Assembly: GCA_937128785.1 (NCBI GenBank)
Contig: CAKZMS010000244.1
Location: 1 to 9,722, forward strand
DNA: 9,722 bases
Reading direction: 5' to 3'
DNA from: an uncultured Opitutaceae bacterium
GTDB taxonomy: Bacteria > Verrucomicrobiota > Verrucomicrobiia > Opitutales > Opitutaceae
Under the pieces are notes generated by a model. It saw only the letters and a list, made by a program, of their open reading frames with translations, did not search any database and had not been told where the DNA came from. Of the stretch, positions 7,239-9,722 are shown piece by piece. The position numbers and the translations under genes are program-made. Numbering within the stretch: the stretch's first letter is position 1; each line of letters opens with the position of its first letter.

Positions 7239-8684
7239 ATGATCCTGCGTCTCGCCACGGCCCTTGCGGTTGTCGGAGTGGCTTTTTCTTCCACTGCGAG
7301 GGCGGAGCCTATGCAGGAGCGCAACTACTGGCCGTTCTGGGTGGAGCGGGATTTGGAGTCCGACGGAGTCAAGCGCTGGAGCTCCCTCGGCCCCTTGGCC
7401 TTTGGATCCCAGAACGAAGCCGGTGACCGGCTCCGGGGATTTCGCCCTCTTTTTCACGATTTCAAATCAGACGAAGGCTCCACCTCCCGCAGTGTGGTTT
7501 ACCCGCTTTGGTATCGGGAATATGCCGCGCCCGAAGACCAGCATCGATGGACCATCCTCAACCTGATTAATTCCAAAACGGGGGCCGGCAACGATGACCG
7601 TTTCGCCGTATGGCCGATCTACTTTTCCCGGGAAACCGGTGAGCCCGAAACAAGCTACCGGGCGGTATTTCCGATCTATGGCGACATCGGTCAGCGCTTT
7701 GGCCAGAGCCAGTTGAAGTGGGCTCCCTTCCCCCTCTACGTTCGCTACGAGAAAAATGGGGCCGTTACGACCAGCACGCCGTGGCCCTTCATCAAAAATT
7801 ACCACGGCGAGAACCAACGGGGATTCGCGGTGTGGCCGCTGGCCGGGAAACGGGAAGTTCCGGGCGTGAGTTCCAACCGCTATCTTCTCTGGCCTCTGCT
7901 CTACCAGAAAGAGGGAGACCTTGATACCGCCGAGCCATCCTATCGGGCCGGATTCCTGCCCCTTTATGCCACCGAGACCTCCGCCGGCTACCGCAGCGAA
8001 ACCTTCGGCTGGCCGTTCTTCGGCTACTCCCGACGCACCTCACCCGTGGTCTACAAGCAAAACAACTTCTTCTGGCCCCTCTGGGTACAAGGCCGCGGGG
8101 AAGATCGCTACGTAAACCGCTGGGCCCCCCTCTTCAGCTACTCCAAAACCCCCTCCCGCGAGCAAACCTGGCTGGCCTGGCCGCTGTGGCGTGACCGGCA
8201 ATGGAGCAGCGAACACCTCGACCACCGCCGCCAGCAGTTGCTCTATTTCGTCTACCATTCAGAGGTCCAAACCAGTCGCCAGTCGCCCGATGCCGAAGCG
8301 GCGGTCAAGCGCCACCTCTGGCCCCTGGTCAGCCACTGGAACAACGGCGCCGGACGCGTCCAAACCCAACTTCTCAGCCCCCTCGAAGTGTTCTTTCCTC
8401 ACAACGAGCGGATGCGCCAAATGTGGTCTCCCCTGTTTGCGCTGTATCGGTTCGATCAAAAGTCGCCGGGCGAATTCCGCCACTCGGTGTTGTGGGATGC
8501 CATCACCTTCGCCCGCAGTGATTCGCAGCAAAGCCGTGAGTTTCATTTGGGGCCATTATTCAACTTCCGTTCTGACGCGACGGAGACTCAATGGGGGATC
8601 CTCGCGGGCCTTTTCCGCGTTTCCCGGCCCGCTGGTCAGGGACTGTGGGCCGGCAGCTTTCTGACTGATCGTAATTCGCCATGA
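7239..8684 (+). CDS. Exported W-P repeat protein of unknown function, coupled to mlaE
   Basis: I do not recognise a named family. The 481-residue product has a Sec signal peptide (R4, hydrophobic 5-16, cleavage expected after ARA at 20-22) with no lipobox Cys. The mature part consists almost wholly of a degenerate repeat of about 19 residues with the core W/aromatic-P-L/F/I-aromatic, for example YWPFW, VYPLWY, VWPIYF, LWPLLY, FWPLWV, AWPLWR and WSPLFA. The core prolines fall at about 32, 52, 70, 89, 126, 145, 165, 183, 200, 219, 241, 259, 280, 297, 315, 362, 381, 398 and 439. Repeats without the proline fit near 107, 335, 419 and 457, giving about 23 units. Short polar turns rich in E, R, G, S and T separate the cores, suggesting beta-hairpins in the periplasm or outer membrane. 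Its TGA overlaps the ATG of the mlaE-type gene (ATGA), so a role in lipid transport or envelope maintenance is inferred. The ATG start is supported by the signal peptide and lies about 60 bp after the predicted promoter. Confidence 0.85.
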   Translation: MILRLATALAVVGVAFSSTARAEPMQERNYWPFWVERDLESDGVKRWSSLGPLAFGSQNEAGDRLRGFRPLFHDFKSDEGSTSRSVVYPLWYREYAAPEDQHRWTILNLINSKTGAGNDDRFAVWPIYFSRETGEPETSYRAVFPIYGDIGQRFGQSQLKWAPFPLYVRYEKNGAVTTSTPWPFIKNYHGENQRGFAVWPLAGKREVPGVSSNRYLLWPLLYQKEGDLDTAEPSYRAGFLPLYATETSAGYRSETFGWPFFGYSRRTSPVVYKQNNFFWPLWVQGRGEDRYVNRWAPLFSYSKTPSREQTWLAWPLWRDRQWSSEHLDHRRQQLLYFVYHSEVQTSRQSPDAEAAVKRHLWPLVSHWNNGAGRVQTQLLSPLEVFFPHNERMRQMWSPLFALYRFDQKSPGEFRHSVLWDAITFARSDSQQSREFHLGPLFNFRSDATETQWGILAGLFRVSRPAGQGLWAGSFLTDRNSP

Positions 8685-9352
8685 ATCGCATTCACCACTT
8701 TCTCGATGCATTCGGCTCGGGCCTGATCATGACCTGGCGGGCATTCGCCATGTTGCCGGCGGCTCCCCGCATCCTAAAGCGGGTGGCTGAGCAGGGGTTC
8801 CTCATCGGCTACACCTCGATTCCAATCATCTCGATCCTGCTCTTCTTCATCGGCGGCGTGCTCGCCCTGCAAGCCGGTATCGTGTTGAACAATTTCGGGC
8901 CCAAGGAATTCATCGGCACCCTCGTCGGTGCCTCCATGGCGCGCGAACTCGGGCCCGTCATGGTCGCCATCATTCTGGCGGGCCGGGTCGGCAGTGCGGT
9001 GACGGCCGAACTCGCGTCCATGCGGGTCAACTCCGAGATCGATGCCCTCACGACTATGAACATCCCGCCGGAACGCCTGCTGGTGTTGCCGCGATTGTTG
9101 GCCGTGCTGCTGGTGATGCCGGTGCTGACGATGCTGGCCAACCTCATCGGGTGGTTTGGCGGCGCCGTGGTTTGCGAATACGTCGATTTTATCGGACTCT
9201 CGGCGGATACCTACTTCCGCAACCTCCAAGCATATGTCGGGTTTGGCGATGTCCTGGACGGCATCATCAAGGCCGAGATCTTCGGATTGGTCATCATGAT
9301 CATCGCCTGCAACACGGGCCTGCGCACGCGCGGCGGACCCCGGGAAATCTGA
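8681..9352 (+). CDS. mlaE: MlaE-type ABC transporter permease, C-terminus broken by TGA
   Basis: MlaE is the inner-membrane permease of Mla-type phospholipid transporters (with ATPase MlaF and the MCE protein MlaD), moving lipids between the inner and outer membranes. The 223-residue product begins with an amphipathic N-terminus and has hydrophobic segments at ~41-69, ~91-109, ~132-164 and ~198-210. Family signatures are GASMARELGPVMVAIILAGR (83-102) and the cytoplasmic coupling segment AELASMRVNSEIDALTTM (109-126). It ends GLRTRGGPREI, whereas family members continue with Gly, then VT-AV and a last membrane helix, reaching about 245-260 residues. The TGA (9350-9352) sits where that Gly codon (GGA) would be, so about 30 residues and the last helix are lost. 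The start overlaps the stop of the repeat-protein gene by 4 bp, a sign of translational coupling. No mlaF or mlaD is visible. Whether the short form works is doubtful. Confidence 0.9.
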   Translation: MNRIHHFLDAFGSGLIMTWRAFAMLPAAPRILKRVAEQGFLIGYTSIPIISILLFFIGGVLALQAGIVLNNFGPKEFIGTLVGASMARELGPVMVAIILAGRVGSAVTAELASMRVNSEIDALTTMNIPPERLLVLPRLLAVLLVMPVLTMLANLIGWFGGAVVCEYVDFIGLSADTYFRNLQAYVGFGDVLDGIIKAEIFGLVIMIIACNTGLRTRGGPREI

Positions 9353-9722
9353 CCGGCCGTCACCAAGGCCGCCCTCCTGCCCCTGGTTCCCATCCCCACC
9401 CTCAAGTACATCCACATTGGTAGCTCGGATTACTCGCAATTCAACGAGTGGACTGTCGGAAAGATTCGTTACATCAGCCGTGACAACGGCAAAGGAATCT
9501 TTCTGGATGGTGCTTTCAGCGAGAGTTTTACCTACCACATCGGGATCATTCCCCTGCCGAAGCTGTGGATCGGCCCCGGTTGGACGACAGGCCTCGGTGA
9601 TACTGCTGTGGACAATCCCTTCTACGGTCAGGATTATGCCTACGCTGCCAAGGTCAAGATCGAGCCGATGGACAAGCTCTCCATGGTGTTGATTGGTGTG
9701 GTTGCTCTTGATTGGGAAGCCA
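9353..9722 (+). pseudogene. Startless outer-membrane beta-barrel-like fragment, in frame with mlaE
   Basis: After the mlaE TGA the same frame stays open for 123 codons to the right edge. It starts PAVTKAALLPLVPIP, where PAVTKA could still be the MlaE tail. It then changes to alternating polar/aromatic sequence typical of beta strands: IHIGSSDYSQFNEWTVGKI, RYISRDNGKGIFLDG, LPKLWIGPGWTTGLGD, NPFYGQDYAYAAKVKI. This resembles the middle of an outer-membrane barrel or porin-like protein, though I cannot name the family. There is no start codon, signal peptide or promoter between the TGA and this sequence; the first in-frame ATG is only at 9668. Codons here are richer in T-ending forms (GGT, ATT, GAT, GCT) than in mlaE. 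It may be a gene that lost its 5' end in a rearrangement, or an assembly join of two loci. It continues beyond the window. Confidence 0.5.

Noticed and set aside
9350..9352. TGA as a sense Gly codon (genetic code 25 style readthrough)
   Set aside because: TGA ends rsmD and the repeat-protein gene normally, and nothing else suggests a Gracilibacteria-type code.
8774..9538. Minus-strand frame of 254 codons opposite mlaE, with a His/Asp/Glu-rich product
   Set aside because: It is a reverse complement of hydrophobic membrane codons and crosses the suspicious junction only by chance.

Overview
This window most likely comes from a Gram-negative, moderately GC-rich bacterium of the Verrucomicrobiota, perhaps near the Opitutales. 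That assignment is an inference from overall gene style: a pilC plus degenerate regulator pair, an MlaE permease coupled to an aromatic repeat protein, and weak or absent Shine-Dalgarno sites. No rRNA or other decisive marker is present. Coding density is high and no gap exceeds 300 bp.

Left part, minus strand (1-4406): a three-gene block reads leftwards. pilC encodes the inner-membrane platform of a type IV pilus or type II secretion machine. It is followed after 63 bp by a response regulator with an intact receiver domain but an eroded NtrC-type ATPase. After 79 bp comes carB, the large subunit of carbamoyl-phosphate synthase, cut by the left edge after 602 residues. pilC and the regulator look like an operon; carB may or may not share the transcript.

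Middle (4551-5961): a tRNA-Gly(UCC) gene and then rsmE on the plus strand. rsmE meets rsmD tail-to-tail with a 32-bp overlap. Both enzymes methylate 16S rRNA, at U1498 and G966 (E. coli numbering).

Right part, plus strand (6113-9722): a metallo-beta-lactamase-fold hydrolase of the NAPE-PLD/RomA type comes first. Next is a 148-bp gap with an extended -10 promoter overlapped by a perfect 7+7 dyad. Then comes an exported protein built almost entirely from about 23 degenerate repeats of about 19 residues centred on W-P-L/F/I-aromatic. Its stop overlaps the start of an MlaE-type lipid-transport permease (ATGA), so the two are probably translated together. The permease frame stops at a TGA where the family normally has Gly, and the same frame then runs open to the right edge, turning into what looks like an outer-membrane beta-barrel fragment without a start. 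This is either a real rearrangement or an assembly join.

The parts most worth following up are the W-P repeat protein and its link to MlaE, the regulator that keeps its phospho-switch but has lost its ATPase and sigma-54 contact motifs, and the broken MlaE end.
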